Source: Candidatus Desulfatibia profunda
GTDB taxonomy: Bacteria; Desulfobacterota; Desulfobacteria; Desulfobacterales; UBA11574
Direction of reading: 5' to 3'
DNA: 38,992 nt
Assembly: GCA_014382665.1 (NCBI GenBank)
Contig: JACNJH010000108.1
Coordinates: 1 to 38,992, forward strand
Made by a program: the position numbers and the translations under genes. The notes under the pieces are model-generated. The model was not told where the DNA came from. It was given only the letters and a program-made list of their open reading frames with translations, and did no database searches. Of the stretch, positions 23,160-32,791 are shown in pieces; the stretch's first letter is position 1; every line of letters begins with the position of its first letter.

Positions 23160-25688
23160 ATGAAACACCTTTATTTACTGCCAGAACGGTTTTTTGACCG
23201 CATCATCCTCGCGCGACCGAGACTCGTGTTCTTTTGTCTGCTGCTGTTGGTCGCTTTTCTCGGCTATATGGCCAAAGACTTCCGGCTGGACGCTTCGGCG
23301 GAAACGCTGGTCCTGCAAAATGACAAGGATCTGCGTTACTCGCGTATGATTGACGAGCGCTACGGAATACAAGACTTTTTGTTGTTGAGCTACACGCCTA
23401 AAGACGGCCTGTTTTCCGACAAGGTCTTGGCCGATTTGAAACGGCTGCGGGATGAATTGAAGCAGATGAAACGAGTGTCGAGCGTAGTTTCCATACTCGA
23501 TGTCCCGCTGCTGGAAAGTCCGCCGGTGCCGGTCAAGGAACTGGCCGGCAACATCAGAACGCTCGAATCTGCGAACACCGACAAAAAGCTGGCTCGGATC
23601 GAGTTCGGCCAGAACCCCCTGTATCAAAATTTGCTGGTCAGTCCGGATCTGAAAACCACCGCTCTTCAGATCGTATTCCCGGCCGATGAGACCTACCAGA
23701 AGCTCTTGGCTCGTCGTAACCAGTTTCGGGAAAAACAGGCCACCGGGAAGCTTTCCGCCTCAGAAAGGGCAGAATTCAAAACAGTTTCCATGCAATTTCA
23801 GCAGCACCGTGATTTCATGAAGAAGAATCGGCATGAGGATATTGCCGCGATTCGTGCGATCATGAACAACTATCGTCAGGATGCCGAGCTTTTTTTGGGG
23901 GGCGTCAGCATGATTGCCGACGACCTGATCAGCTTTATCAAGAACGACTTGAAGGTCTTCGGTCTGGGCGTTTTGTTTTTTCTGATTTTGACCTTAAGCA
24001 TTATTTTTCGAAAAAAGCGCTGGATTTTATTGCCGATGCTCTGCTGCGCTCTTTCGGTCACCGCCATGATGGGCCTGCTGGGATTATTCGACTGGGAGGT
24101 AACGGTAATCTCATCCAATTTCATTTCCCTGCAACTGATTATCACCATGTCGCTTACGATCCATCTGGTCGTGCGCTACCGCGAACTCCATTTTGACAAT
24201 CCGGAGAAAGAGCATCGCCAACTGATCCTGGCTACCGTCTCTTCGATGCTGAAACCCTGCCTGTATGCCAGCCTGACGACCATTGCCGGGTTTGGTTCGC
24301 TGCTTTTTTGTGATATTCTGCCGGTCATAACCTTCGGATGGATGATGAGCGCCGGCATATCCGTTTCCATGGTGATGACCTTTCTTGTCTTTCCGTCCGT
24401 GTTGATGTTGATGCCCAAAAAAGAGCCGCCCCTCAGACGGAGCCCGCGTTTTGCCTTGACGGCCTTTTTTGCCCGATTTACTGAAAAGCACGGACTCCTG
24501 ATCCTATCCATCAGCGCCATCATCCTCGCCGTCGGTGCCGTGGGAGTTTCGCGCCTGGAGGTTGAAAACAGCTTTATCGATTACTTCAAACACACCACCG
24601 AGATTTACCGGGGGATGAAGGTTATCGATCAGAAACTGGGCGGCACCACCCCGCTGGATATCGTCGTCGACTTAAAAGAACCTCAAGCTTCCGTGCAGGC
24701 ACCGGTGCCTGAAAAAGAGGCGGAAAGCGACGAAGCGTTTGATAAATTCGATGAGTTCGACGCTGCCCAAGACGAGAAAAAATACTGGTTTACGTCCTAT
24801 AAGATGGCTCAGGTCAAAAAAATCCATCAATATATCGACAGCCTGCCCGAAACCGGCAAGATTCTGTCGCTGGCGACGATACTTCAGGTTGCCGAAAAGT
24901 TGAACGACGGCAAGCCGCTGGACAATTTTAAACTGGCCTTGCTATACAGCCAAATTCCCGACAAGTTCAAAAATTTGATACTGGACCCTTATGTGTCCGT
25001 GGAACATAACCAGGTCCGTTTCCTGGCCCGGGTCCGGGATTCTGAAAAAACGTTGAAGCGCGACAGATTTTTGAAAAAGGTCTCTCATGACCTGACAAAC
25101 CGACTGGAATTCAAACCCGAGCATGTCCATCTAACCGGAATGCTGGTGTTGTATAACAATATGCTGCAGAATCTGTTCGGCTCACAAATTCTGACCCTGG
25201 GAATCGTTGTGCTGGCGCTGATGGGCATGTTTCTGATCTTATTCCGGTCCGTGCTGGTTTCATTGATCGCCATTTTTCCCAGTCTTTTGTCGGTCGGTGC
25301 GGTTCTGGGCTTCATGGGCTGGATGAACATTCCTCTGGACATGATGACGATCACGATTGCGTCAATAAGTGTCGGGATTGCCGTTGACGACACGATTCAC
25401 TATATCCATCGGTTCAAACACGAAATCGAGATCGACCGGAACTATATTCAGTCCATGTATCGCTGCCACGGCAGCATCGGTCACGCCATGTATTATACCT
25501 CCGTAACCATTATCATCGGTTTTTCAATCCTGGTTCTGTCCAATTTCATTCCCAGTATCTACTTCGGCCTGCTGACGGGCCTGGCGATGCTGATCGCCCT
25601 CATCGCCGCCCTGACCCTGCTGCCGCAACTCATTGTCGTTGTGAAGCCGTTCGGCCCCGAAGGCATAAAAGCAAACGGAGCGCATTAA
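23160..25688 (+). CDS. RND-superfamily (MMPL/HpnN-type) lipid exporter
   Basis: An 842-residue inner-membrane protein with the two-fold RND layout. Transmembrane helix 1 is near residues 20-37, followed by a long periplasmic loop, then five helices (from VFGLGVLFFLILTLSIIF onward); the same pattern repeats in the second half, ending in helices with GIAVDDTIHYIHRFKHE. It belongs to the predicted hydrophobic-compound exporters that include HpnN, which moves hopanoids to the outer membrane. Between the halves of the second periplasmic loop lies an unusual acidic, Phe-rich stretch (about residues 517-545, including FDKFDEFD). The start at 23160 is used because the transmembrane region follows directly; upstream in-frame codons overlap mlaC. 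It forms an operon with mlaC and mlaA. Confidence 0.88.
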   Translation: MKHLYLLPERFFDRIILARPRLVFFCLLLLVAFLGYMAKDFRLDASAETLVLQNDKDLRYSRMIDERYGIQDFLLLSYTPKDGLFSDKVLADLKRLRDELKQMKRVSSVVSILDVPLLESPPVPVKELAGNIRTLESANTDKKLARIEFGQNPLYQNLLVSPDLKTTALQIVFPADETYQKLLARRNQFREKQATGKLSASERAEFKTVSMQFQQHRDFMKKNRHEDIAAIRAIMNNYRQDAELFLGGVSMIADDLISFIKNDLKVFGLGVLFFLILTLSIIFRKKRWILLPMLCCALSVTAMMGLLGLFDWEVTVISSNFISLQLIITMSLTIHLVVRYRELHFDNPEKEHRQLILATVSSMLKPCLYASLTTIAGFGSLLFCDILPVITFGWMMSAGISVSMVMTFLVFPSVLMLMPKKEPPLRRSPRFALTAFFARFTEKHGLLILSISAIILAVGAVGVSRLEVENSFIDYFKHTTEIYRGMKVIDQKLGGTTPLDIVVDLKEPQASVQAPVPEKEAESDEAFDKFDEFDAAQDEKKYWFTSYKMAQVKKIHQYIDSLPETGKILSLATILQVAEKLNDGKPLDNFKLALLYSQIPDKFKNLILDPYVSVEHNQVRFLARVRDSEKTLKRDRFLKKVSHDLTNRLEFKPEHVHLTGMLVLYNNMLQNLFGSQILTLGIVVLALMGMFLILFRSVLVSLIAIFPSLLSVGAVLGFMGWMNIPLDMMTITIASISVGIAVDDTIHYIHRFKHEIEIDRNYIQSMYRCHGSIGHAMYYTSVTIIIGFSILVLSNFIPSIYFGLLTGLAMLIALIAALTLLPQLIVVVKPFGPEGIKANGAH

Positions 25689-25693
25689 AGCGT

Positions 25694-26533
25694 ATGAATA
25701 AAAAAGACTTGATCCATCTACTGCTGCTGCTTTTGCTGGCAGCCTTTTTATCGAGCGGGTGTGCTCACAAGCCGGCGGCATCTTCCGGACCGGTGTCGCC
25801 CAATTCACGACTTCATCAGGACCGGCAAGTTACGACCGCCAAAGCCAAGCAGGCCCCCACCGATTCCGACATGGAAAGTGCGGCGGACAGCGATTTTTTT
25901 GACGATGAATTCGAAAAAGACAAAGTAACCATTGCAGATCCGCTTTATCACTGGAACCTGGCCATGTTTCATCTGAATGACAAACTTTACTTTTGCGTCT
26001 TGAAACCCCTGGCCGTGCTATACAAAGAACTTACCCCGGATATTTTCAGAACCGGGGTCAAAAATTTTTTTCGCAACATTACAGCCCCGATACGGCTGGT
26101 CAACTGTGTGCTTCAGGGGAAAAGGGAAGCGTTCGCCGTCGAGCTTACAAGGTTCGTGCTGAACACCACCGTTGGTGTCCTTGGCTTGGGAAGCCCGGCT
26201 GACGACCATCCCAAGCTAGGTCCTCCCGATGAAGAGGACCTGGGTCAGACCCTTGCCAAATACGGGCTAGGCAACGGGTTATACATCATATGGCCGGTCC
26301 TGGGGCCGTCCACCTTACGCGATTCCATCGGAATGACGGGAGACTTTTTTTTAAATCCTGTCAGCCATGTTGATCCTTGGGAGGACGAACTCGCGCTTAA
26401 GGGCTTCGAAAAAGTGAACAAAACCTCCTTTCAGATCGGAACTTACGAGGCTCTTAAAAAAGCAGCCATAGATCCTTACACAGCCCTTCGTGATGTCTAT
26501 CTTCAGTTTCGGAAAAACAAGGTGCAGCAATAA
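25694..26533 (+). CDS. mlaA: MlaA / VacJ outer-membrane lipoprotein
   Basis: A 279-residue lipoprotein of the MlaA family, which removes phospholipid from the outer leaflet of the outer membrane. The lipobox FLSSGC puts the lipidated cysteine at residue 23. After a low-complexity linker with an acidic, aromatic motif (DSDFFDDEFEKDK, residues 65-77) comes the conserved domain: DPLYHWNLAMFHLNDKLY, FFRNITAPIRLVNCVLQGK, LGSPADDHPKLGPPDEEDLGQTLAKYGLGNG and WPVLGPSTLRDSIG. The gene begins 5 nt after the RND stop, so it is co-transcribed. In this operon it would pass lipid to or take lipid from the MlaC-like carrier. Confidence 0.93.
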   Translation: MNKKDLIHLLLLLLLAAFLSSGCAHKPAASSGPVSPNSRLHQDRQVTTAKAKQAPTDSDMESAADSDFFDDEFEKDKVTIADPLYHWNLAMFHLNDKLYFCVLKPLAVLYKELTPDIFRTGVKNFFRNITAPIRLVNCVLQGKREAFAVELTRFVLNTTVGVLGLGSPADDHPKLGPPDEEDLGQTLAKYGLGNGLYIIWPVLGPSTLRDSIGMTGDFFLNPVSHVDPWEDELALKGFEKVNKTSFQIGTYEALKKAAIDPYTALRDVYLQFRKNKVQQ

Positions 26534-26716
26534 CTTTTGACCTTTTTCGCTTTAAAACTCCGCGACTGCTGATTCAGGTATAATTATAAAACTTTTGCAA
26601 ATGTTTATCGGAGAATTTTCAGACTAAAGTTTTTCTTAAAAAAGCCGATAGTTATCACAAGCCTGCCCGTTATAACAAAGTCCGTATGAGTTGAAATATG
26701 ACCTAAGGTTACTTAA

Positions 26717-29700
26717 ATGAAATTCAGTACCAGACTTACGTTGACCACCTTGTGTGCCGCCCTGCTGCCGCTGCTTTTGGCCATGATGGTATCACTGTGG
26801 CACAGCAGCCGGCAATTGCACGTATTAACCATAGAATCGGCCCAAGGCCACCTGCGGGCCGGGGCGGAAAAGTTGTCAGGATATTTTGCCCAGCGTATTA
26901 CCGAGAGTGCCTCCTATGCCAACAATCCTCTGGTTGGCACGATGGACTGGCAAAAAATTGGTCCTTTTTTACAAAAAGAGCTAAAGCGCCATGGAGGAAT
27001 CTACGAAAAACTCGTACTGGGAAATCCGGACTCTCATTACTACGTCACTTCCGGAGGAAATCCGGCCTATGGAGGACTGGCCAGTTTTGACGATTCTGAT
27101 CCACATGCCAAACTAAAATCGATTGCCAGTCGTGAGTACTGGCAGTATCTGGTGGGAAACAACCGCAAAGCCGAGTTCAGAACCTACGTGTCCGACCCTA
27201 TCATTTCCTACACCACCGGAGTGCGCCAGGTTCTGGTAGGTGCTACGGTTTTGTCCGCAGCCGGTGACAAGATTCTGGGCATGGTGGGCGGAACCATTCA
27301 ATGGAAAGAAATCGAGTCCCTGGTTAACAGCGTAAGGGATGAAATTCTCAAGGATTTCGGCCGAGCGGCCAAATTATGTCTGGTAACCCACAGCGGTATC
27401 TACACCTACCACTGGGATTCCGCCAAAGTCATTCATCTCCAGTTGGACGCCCAGGGTCAACCGATATTAAACGAAATCGGTGAAAAGACGGCGGTAATAG
27501 TGAAGATTACCGACGAGCCGTCCGCGGAACTGGCCCGAGCAGGCCGGGAGATGATCCTCGGCCGGAGCGGCATTGCCTTTTTCACCGACCCGGAAATCGG
27601 GCAAAAGATGGCCGTCATCTATGCGCCGGTTCGTTCGGCGAATTATTCCATGGCCATGATGATGCCCGAGGATCAGATCATGGCCCCGGTCAAAAGCCTG
27701 CGCTGGTTTTTTATCTTCATCACTTTGGCTTCCATTGGGTTATCCCTGGCGGTGTCCTTGATATTGGCCAAAAGAGTCACCAGTCCTGTGGAAGCTTTAA
27801 ATGCAGCGGCCAAAGATCTGGCCAAGGGAAACTGGCAGACCAGGCTTACCCCTATAGGAAGCGACGAAGTGAGCCAACTGGCCAGAGCCTTCAATGAAAT
27901 GGCCGACTCTCTGGAAAAACGCGAAGGGGCGCTTAAAGAGAGTGAAGAAAAATACAGGCTGCTGGTAAAAAACTTACCTAATATTATATACAAAGGATAT
28001 TTAGACTGGTCTGTTGAATTTGTGGATAATAAGATCGAGCTGTTAACCGGTTATACGAAAGATGAATTTAATTCCCGAAAGATTAAGTGGGCCGATATTG
28101 TTGTTAAAGAAGATATTAAAGGTGCAAAAGACAGTTTTATCCGGGCCTTAAAAACAAACACGTCATATGTTCGCGAATACAGGATCAAAGCAAGGTCCGG
28201 TAAGATCCTTTGGATTCAGGAAAGAGCATCTATTGTATGTGATGACGCCGGACAGGCTCAGTACGTGAGCGGAATATTTTTTGACATCACCGACAAGAAA
28301 CATGCCGAGCAGGCCCTGCGGGAGAGCGAAGAGGAGTACAAAAAACTTTACCAGGAATCAAAAAGAGCTGAAGAGGTCTATCGCAGCCTGCTGCATTCAT
28401 CCGCCGATGCCATCGTTATCTATGATATGAACGGAAGCACCGGCTATGTCAGCCCTGCGTTTACCCAAATATTCGGGTGGACATTGGAGGAAGTAAAGGG
28501 CAAACACATACCGTTTCTCCCGGAATCCGAAAGAGAAGACACCCTGGCCATTTTCAAGGATCTTGCTGAAAACGGTACAACCTGCCATGGCTTTGAAACC
28601 AAACGCTATACAAAAGACGGCTGCCTGCTGGACATCAGCATCAGTGCCTCGCGTTATCACGATCACGAAAATAAACCGGCGGGAATGCTGGAGGTTCTGC
28701 GTGACATTTCCAAAAAGAAACGGCTGGAAGCTCAACTCCAGCAGGCCCAAAGGCTGGAGGCTATTGGAACTCTGGCCGGCGGAATCGCTCATGATTTCAA
28801 CAACCTGATGATGGGCATGCTGGGAAACGTATCGTTAATTTTAAGTGATATCGAAACCACGCATCAACATTACCAAAAGCTGAAAAAGATTGAAAAGTTG
28901 ATTCAAAACGCCTCTAAATTGACCAACCAACTGCTCGGATATGCAAGGAAAGGTACATATGAGGTTAAACCGGTAAGTGTAAACCAGATCGTTGCAGAAA
29001 GCGCAGAAACGTTTGGCAGAACCAAAAAGGAAATTACGATTCACAGGGAGCTTGCTGAAGACGTGTTCGCCGTTAACGCAGACGAGGCTCAGCTCCAGCA
29101 GGTTTTGCTGAACCTATACATCAATGCTGCGGATGCCATGCCCGGCGGTGGAGATCTTTTTCTGAAAACCATAAACGTTACTCACCGAGAAATGAAAGAT
29201 AAATCCTATGCCCCCAAACCGGGTGACTATGTCCTGATAAAAGTGACAGACCATGGCACGGGTATGGATGCAAAAACCGCCGAGCGCATTTTTGATCCTT
29301 TTTTCACTACCAAGGAAATGGGGCGGGGAACGGGTCTAGGGTTGGCATCGGCATATGGAATTATCAAGGGTCATGGTGGCTACATTGATGTTGATACGGA
29401 AAAAGGGCGCGGAACCACTTTCAGCATTTACCTGCCGGCATCAAACCGACCGATTCCCAAAACCTTTGAGCTGCCTGATCGAATTAAAAAAGGAGATGAA
29501 ACCGTCCTGCTTGTGGATGATGAGGAAGTGGTCTTTGAGGTCGGCTCTCAAATGCTAGAAAGATTAGGATATCGCGTACTTGGAGCCAAAAGCGGCCGGG
29601 AAGCGCTGGAGATCTATGCCAAGAACAGGTATACGATCGATTTGGTGATACTGGACATGATCATGCCGGAAACAGGCGGCGGAGAGGCCTATGACAGACT

Positions 29701-29881
29701 GAAAGAACTCGATGCAGATGTAAAGGTATTGCTTTCAAGCGGCTACAGTATTAATGGACAGGCCACCGAGATCCTCAGGCGAGGTTGTAATGGTTTTATC
29801 CAAAAGCCGTTCAACATAAAGGATCTGTCACAGAAGATAAGGGAAATTTTAGACCCAAGATTAGCCTGCGCTAAGGCTTAA
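26717..29881 (+). CDS. Hybrid sensor histidine kinase (Cache-HAMP-PAS-PAS-HisKA-HATPase-REC)
   Basis: A 1054-residue membrane sensor. Transmembrane helix 1 is at about residues 10-28, an extracytoplasmic dCache-type sensor follows, and helix 2 is at about 330-351. Then come HAMP (352-405), PAS domain 1 (about 415-535), PAS domain 2 (about 555-680), the HisKA domain with phosphoacceptor His692 (GGIAHDFNNLM), and a HATPase domain with DHGTGMD and GRGTGLGLASAYGI boxes. The C-terminal receiver domain has phosphoacceptor Asp980 (VILDMIMP) and a conserved Lys (QKPFN). No DNA-binding partner is adjacent, so the output regulator is elsewhere. It has an AAGG ribosome site 8 nt upstream. The signal sensed is unknown. 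Confidence 0.92.
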   Translation: MKFSTRLTLTTLCAALLPLLLAMMVSLWHSSRQLHVLTIESAQGHLRAGAEKLSGYFAQRITESASYANNPLVGTMDWQKIGPFLQKELKRHGGIYEKLVLGNPDSHYYVTSGGNPAYGGLASFDDSDPHAKLKSIASREYWQYLVGNNRKAEFRTYVSDPIISYTTGVRQVLVGATVLSAAGDKILGMVGGTIQWKEIESLVNSVRDEILKDFGRAAKLCLVTHSGIYTYHWDSAKVIHLQLDAQGQPILNEIGEKTAVIVKITDEPSAELARAGREMILGRSGIAFFTDPEIGQKMAVIYAPVRSANYSMAMMMPEDQIMAPVKSLRWFFIFITLASIGLSLAVSLILAKRVTSPVEALNAAAKDLAKGNWQTRLTPIGSDEVSQLARAFNEMADSLEKREGALKESEEKYRLLVKNLPNIIYKGYLDWSVEFVDNKIELLTGYTKDEFNSRKIKWADIVVKEDIKGAKDSFIRALKTNTSYVREYRIKARSGKILWIQERASIVCDDAGQAQYVSGIFFDITDKKHAEQALRESEEEYKKLYQESKRAEEVYRSLLHSSADAIVIYDMNGSTGYVSPAFTQIFGWTLEEVKGKHIPFLPESEREDTLAIFKDLAENGTTCHGFETKRYTKDGCLLDISISASRYHDHENKPAGMLEVLRDISKKKRLEAQLQQAQRLEAIGTLAGGIAHDFNNLMMGMLGNVSLILSDIETTHQHYQKLKKIEKLIQNASKLTNQLLGYARKGTYEVKPVSVNQIVAESAETFGRTKKEITIHRELAEDVFAVNADEAQLQQVLLNLYINAADAMPGGGDLFLKTINVTHREMKDKSYAPKPGDYVLIKVTDHGTGMDAKTAERIFDPFFTTKEMGRGTGLGLASAYGIIKGHGGYIDVDTEKGRGTTFSIYLPASNRPIPKTFELPDRIKKGDETVLLVDDEEVVFEVGSQMLERLGYRVLGAKSGREALEIYAKNRYTIDLVILDMIMPETGGGEAYDRLKELDADVKVLLSSGYSINGQATEILRRGCNGFIQKPFNIKDLSQKIREILDPRLACAKA

Positions 29882-29969
29882 GATTTATCAGAACATCATT
29901 GACAGACAAAAAAAGAATCTGCTAAAGCCCTCTAAGGCAATGAAAATTGAAACAACAGGGGATCAAACT

Positions 29970-31040
29970 ATGGAAATCAGCGTGACCAAGTCCACAAAAA
30001 TCGGCCAAAAGCCCCGCCCAAAAGATTCCGAACTGGGTTTCGGCAAATACACCACGGATCATATGTTTCTGATGGATTTTAGCCGGGAAAAAGGGTGGCA
30101 CAGTGCGCGCATCGAACCCTATGGAAACCTGTCTCTCGATCCGGCCGCCATGGTGTTGCATTATAATCAGGAAGTGTTCGAAGGCCTAAAGGCCTATCAT
30201 TTGATGGACGGCGGTATCGGACTGTTTCGACCGGAAAAAAATATTGAACGCATGAACGCCTCCGCCCGCAGAATGGTCATGCCGGAAGTGGATCCCGACG
30301 TTATCCTGCGGGCCTTAAAAGAGCTGATTTTGCTTGAACGTGAATGGATCCCCAAGTCGGAAGGCACCTCGCTTTATATCCGGCCTACCATGATTGCCAC
30401 CGAGCCTGCGCTGGGCGTGAGGCCCGCGGAACAATACCTTTATTACATCATCCTCGGCCCGGTGGGTGCTTACTACCGTGAAGGGTTCAGCCCCACCAAG
30501 ATTTTCGTTTCCGACGAGTATGTTCGCGCCGCCAAGGGCGGTGCCGGAGAAGCGAAAACATCCGGCAACTACGGCCCCACGCTCCTGGCTTCCAAGCAGG
30601 CTGCCAAGAAAGGCTACACCCAGGTTCTATGGATAGATGCCAAGGAGCGTAAGTATGTGGAGGAAGTCGGCACCAGCAATATCTTCTTTTTGATCGACGA
30701 CGAGCTGGTCACTCCGCCCCTTGGAGGAACCATCCTGCCGGGTGTGACCAGGGATTCCGTGCTCCATATTGCTCGGGTCTGGGGGCTTAATGTTTCAGAA
30801 CGCCTTATCACCATCCAGGAAGTCGTTGACGACGCTAAAAGCGGAGCGCTCAAGGAAATGTTTGCAACCGGCACCGCTGCGGTCATTTCCCCTGTGGGCG
30901 AGATTTGCTACAAAGAAAACGTTTTTCAAATCGCCGACGGCAAGACCGGAGATCTTTCCCGAAAACTCTATGACGAAATTACCGGGATACAGGACGGGCG
31001 CAAGGAAGATCCCTTTGGCTGGCGGCTTCGTATTGGTTAA
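29970..31040 (+). CDS. ilvE: Branched-chain amino acid aminotransferase
   Basis: A 356-residue PLP enzyme of fold type IV that transfers the amino group between glutamate and the keto acids of valine, leucine and isoleucine. It is of the longer type: NQEVFEGLKAYHLMDG, FRPEKNIERMN, SLYIRPTMIATEPALGV, and the likely PLP lysine at residue 196 in GEAKTSGNYGP; VEEVGTSNIFF follows. The ATG at 29970 is preferred because a GGGG ribosome site lies 8 nt before it; an in-frame ATG at 29940 has an AAGG too close. It is monocistronic as far as visible. No other branched-chain biosynthesis gene is nearby. Confidence 0.93.
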   Translation: MEISVTKSTKIGQKPRPKDSELGFGKYTTDHMFLMDFSREKGWHSARIEPYGNLSLDPAAMVLHYNQEVFEGLKAYHLMDGGIGLFRPEKNIERMNASARRMVMPEVDPDVILRALKELILLEREWIPKSEGTSLYIRPTMIATEPALGVRPAEQYLYYIILGPVGAYYREGFSPTKIFVSDEYVRAAKGGAGEAKTSGNYGPTLLASKQAAKKGYTQVLWIDAKERKYVEEVGTSNIFFLIDDELVTPPLGGTILPGVTRDSVLHIARVWGLNVSERLITIQEVVDDAKSGALKEMFATGTAAVISPVGEICYKENVFQIADGKTGDLSRKLYDEITGIQDGRKEDPFGWRLRIG

Positions 31041-31291
31041 TTACCGTCTATCAATTCCTGCAATAGCTGGGCATGCCGGTTTTCTTCCGCTATGATCATA
31101 TCTAAATGATGTCTTTAATTAAAAACATGCGATGGTTCCCCAATCGGTCACCAATCAACACAGATGATCGGATAAAATATTTTTTGCCCCAAAACCGTTA
31201 AAATTTATTACTGAATGGCCAATCTATCCCGGATTTTTCACGAGATAGAGAAAAGGATACTTTGTCCTGATATTTTTTTTAATGCAGCCGG

Positions 31292-31687
31292 TCAACTGTC
31301 CAGTAAAACGGTTAGCGGGATGACATGAAGTTTATCTGATATTTCCTGGGTGAAACCGATTTGCCAGTCAATGCATTTGGCGCTCCCGTTAAGCAATTGA
31401 TCGATTTTTTCAACCAGGCCTTTGATATTGATAATTGGATGACGGGAAAAAACTTCCGGCAGTCCATAGGTGAGGCTGCAGTGAATGCATTTGCCCGGCC
31501 GCTGCGTAAGGTGCAGTTCAAATTCAATCCGGTTTTGCCCGAGCGTTTTGAATCTAAGGCTGATATCGTAAGCACCTTCGGCTGCATCGCCGTAGAGGGC
31601 GTCAAAAAACCGATCTGCGAGATCTTCCGGAAACAGTTTTTGCAGAACATCCGGAGTAAAAATGTCGTTAAAATTTTCCGGCCGCAT
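31292..31687 (-). CDS. Conserved small protein of unknown function
   Basis: A 131-residue protein that I know only as a recurring deltaproteobacterial hypothetical (sometimes given misleading homeobox names). It starts with MRPENFNDIFTPDVLQKLFP and contains DRFFDALYGDAAEGAYDISL and a basic, cysteine-containing segment RPGKCIHCSLTYGLP. It has no signal peptide. The start at 31687 has a good AGGAG site 9 nt upstream; an ATG at 31732 would add 15 residues without a good site. Its function is unknown. About 250 nt with no visible gene separate it from ilvE. Confidence 0.65.
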   Translation of the reverse strand: MRPENFNDIFTPDVLQKLFPEDLADRFFDALYGDAAEGAYDISLRFKTLGQNRIEFELHLTQRPGKCIHCSLTYGLPEVFSRHPIINIKGLVEKIDQLLNGSAKCIDWQIGFTQEISDKLHVIPLTVLLDS

Positions 31688-32114
31688 GGTCCTCAACTCC
31701 TGCTTTTCGTCATCAGTGCTGTCGCCATACATATGTTTTCAAGGCATTGCCTGTCAACCTGCATTTTAAACGGAGAATAATCTAAATTAACTAAAAAAAC
31801 CGAAACACCCCGTTCGATACAAATGAACCAAAAAAAATCGTTCAGGATTGTGGAATTTGAGACCTGAACGATTTTTGTGTTGATGACTTCCCCTGATGCC
31901 GTTATTGACCCCCGATGCACATCCGATTTTCCAAAGTCATTTTGGTTATTATGTTTGCAGATGACCGGCGGAAAAGATGCACGTACATCCGAGAAGCCTT
32001 TTAAGCCTTTTAAAATAATATCGGAACTTTCGTAAAAAACTTTAAAGATAAGTTAACGACATTGGGTTTCGAGTTGTAAACAAATGGATTTTACAGCTGG
32101 TTTCGTTTGGAGAT
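31688..32114. other. Gene-free stretch with a strong terminator
   Basis: No coding frame is supported. The only clear element is the long hairpin at 31833-31876, described separately. The rest is AT-rich intergenic sequence, probably including the promoter of the minus-strand gene ending at 31292. Confidence 0.5.
31833..31876 (-). terminator. Bidirectional intrinsic terminator, 14-bp stem
   Basis: AAAAATCGTTCAGG (31833-31846) and CCTGAACGATTTTT (31863-31876) form a perfect 14-bp stem with a 16-nt loop. Read on the minus strand the stem is followed by an uninterrupted T run of about eight, fitting termination of the gene at 32115-32576. Confidence 0.85.
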
Positions 32115-32576
32115 CTATAATTTTTGGATCTTATATCTTCTGTGATGGATCCGGATAAAGAATTGATCATCAACATTCTCTAAAAGGTCGGATATTTTGA
32201 TCAGGCCTTGCTCGGCGAACTTGATGCGTTCATCTTTAACACGCATGTACAAGCTGTCCGCTTTTATCTCAAGTTTTTTGGGGTTTAGCTTTATCTGTTT
32301 TCCGGTGTTCAATATGAGTGTGATAGCCTTGTCCTTGATGACATCGAAGACGAACAGGGCCGTATCTTCGTAATGAAAATAGACTTTTTCCCGGCAGTTT
32401 TCAATTGTCTGGCCGACATAATAGCCGCGCCGGTCTTTCTGTATGGATGCATGAAAGTAATCAATGATCTTTTTATGCTCGAATTTTCCATGTTGATTGC
32501 ACCAGCAGCCGTTTCGATCCAGCCAGAATACCGCTTTGTCTTTTGAGATGATTATTTCTTTTTGTTTTTTTGTCAT
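32115..32576 (-). CDS. DUF1285-like conserved protein
   Basis: A 153-residue cytosolic protein. Its layout (AVFWLDRNGCWCNQHGKFEHKKIIDYFHASI, then DRRGYYVGQ and EDTALFVFDVI) resembles DUF1285-type proteins, where an early W-H segment is followed by a short-helix and beta-rich core. Relatives in sulfate reducers are often mislabelled as transporters, although there is no membrane segment here. The start at 32576 (MTKKQKEIII) is preferred over a GTG at 32606; neither has a strong ribosome site. The dispersed 80-nt repeat copy B lies 41 nt upstream, in its presumed promoter region. The transcript ends at the terminator at 31833. Confidence 0.65.
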   Translation of the reverse strand: MTKKQKEIIISKDKAVFWLDRNGCWCNQHGKFEHKKIIDYFHASIQKDRRGYYVGQTIENCREKVYFHYEDTALFVFDVIKDKAITLILNTGKQIKLNPKKLEIKADSLYMRVKDERIKFAEQGLIKISDLLENVDDQFFIRIHHRRYKIQKL

Positions 32577-32616
32577 AACCAGCAACACCACTACAGCGTC
32601 AAACACTCAATTAGGG

Positions 32617-32696
32617 TGAAAATGTGAAGCTCCCCGCCCTGAAGGGCGGGGGTTTTGACGTGTGTCAGTGCTTCGCGGCGGGGAGCAGGCCGGTCA
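32617..32696 (+). repeat. 80-nt structured dispersed repeat, copy B
   Basis: It matches copy A at 20769-20848 in 75 of 80 positions, in the same orientation. The outer 10-bp stem (GCTCCCCGCC / GGCGGGGAGC) and the inner 8-bp hairpin (CCCCGCCC / GGGCGGGG) are both unchanged; the substitutions fall in the middle palindrome (now TGACGTGTGTCA), in a loop and near the 5' end. It sits just upstream of the gene at 32115-32576. Confidence 0.9.
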
Positions 32697-32791
32697 ATTT
32701 TTGCCAACATCCCGATGTGTTATTTTATTTGACACGCCGGCTGGCCTCGCCTATAGATATCTTAGCAGCAATAGAATTTAAAGAAACCGAA

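Noticed and set aside
26579-26584. TATAAT as promoter of the histidine kinase
   Set aside because: The -10 is perfect, but no acceptable -35 lies at 15-19 nt, and it is about 130 nt from the gene start.
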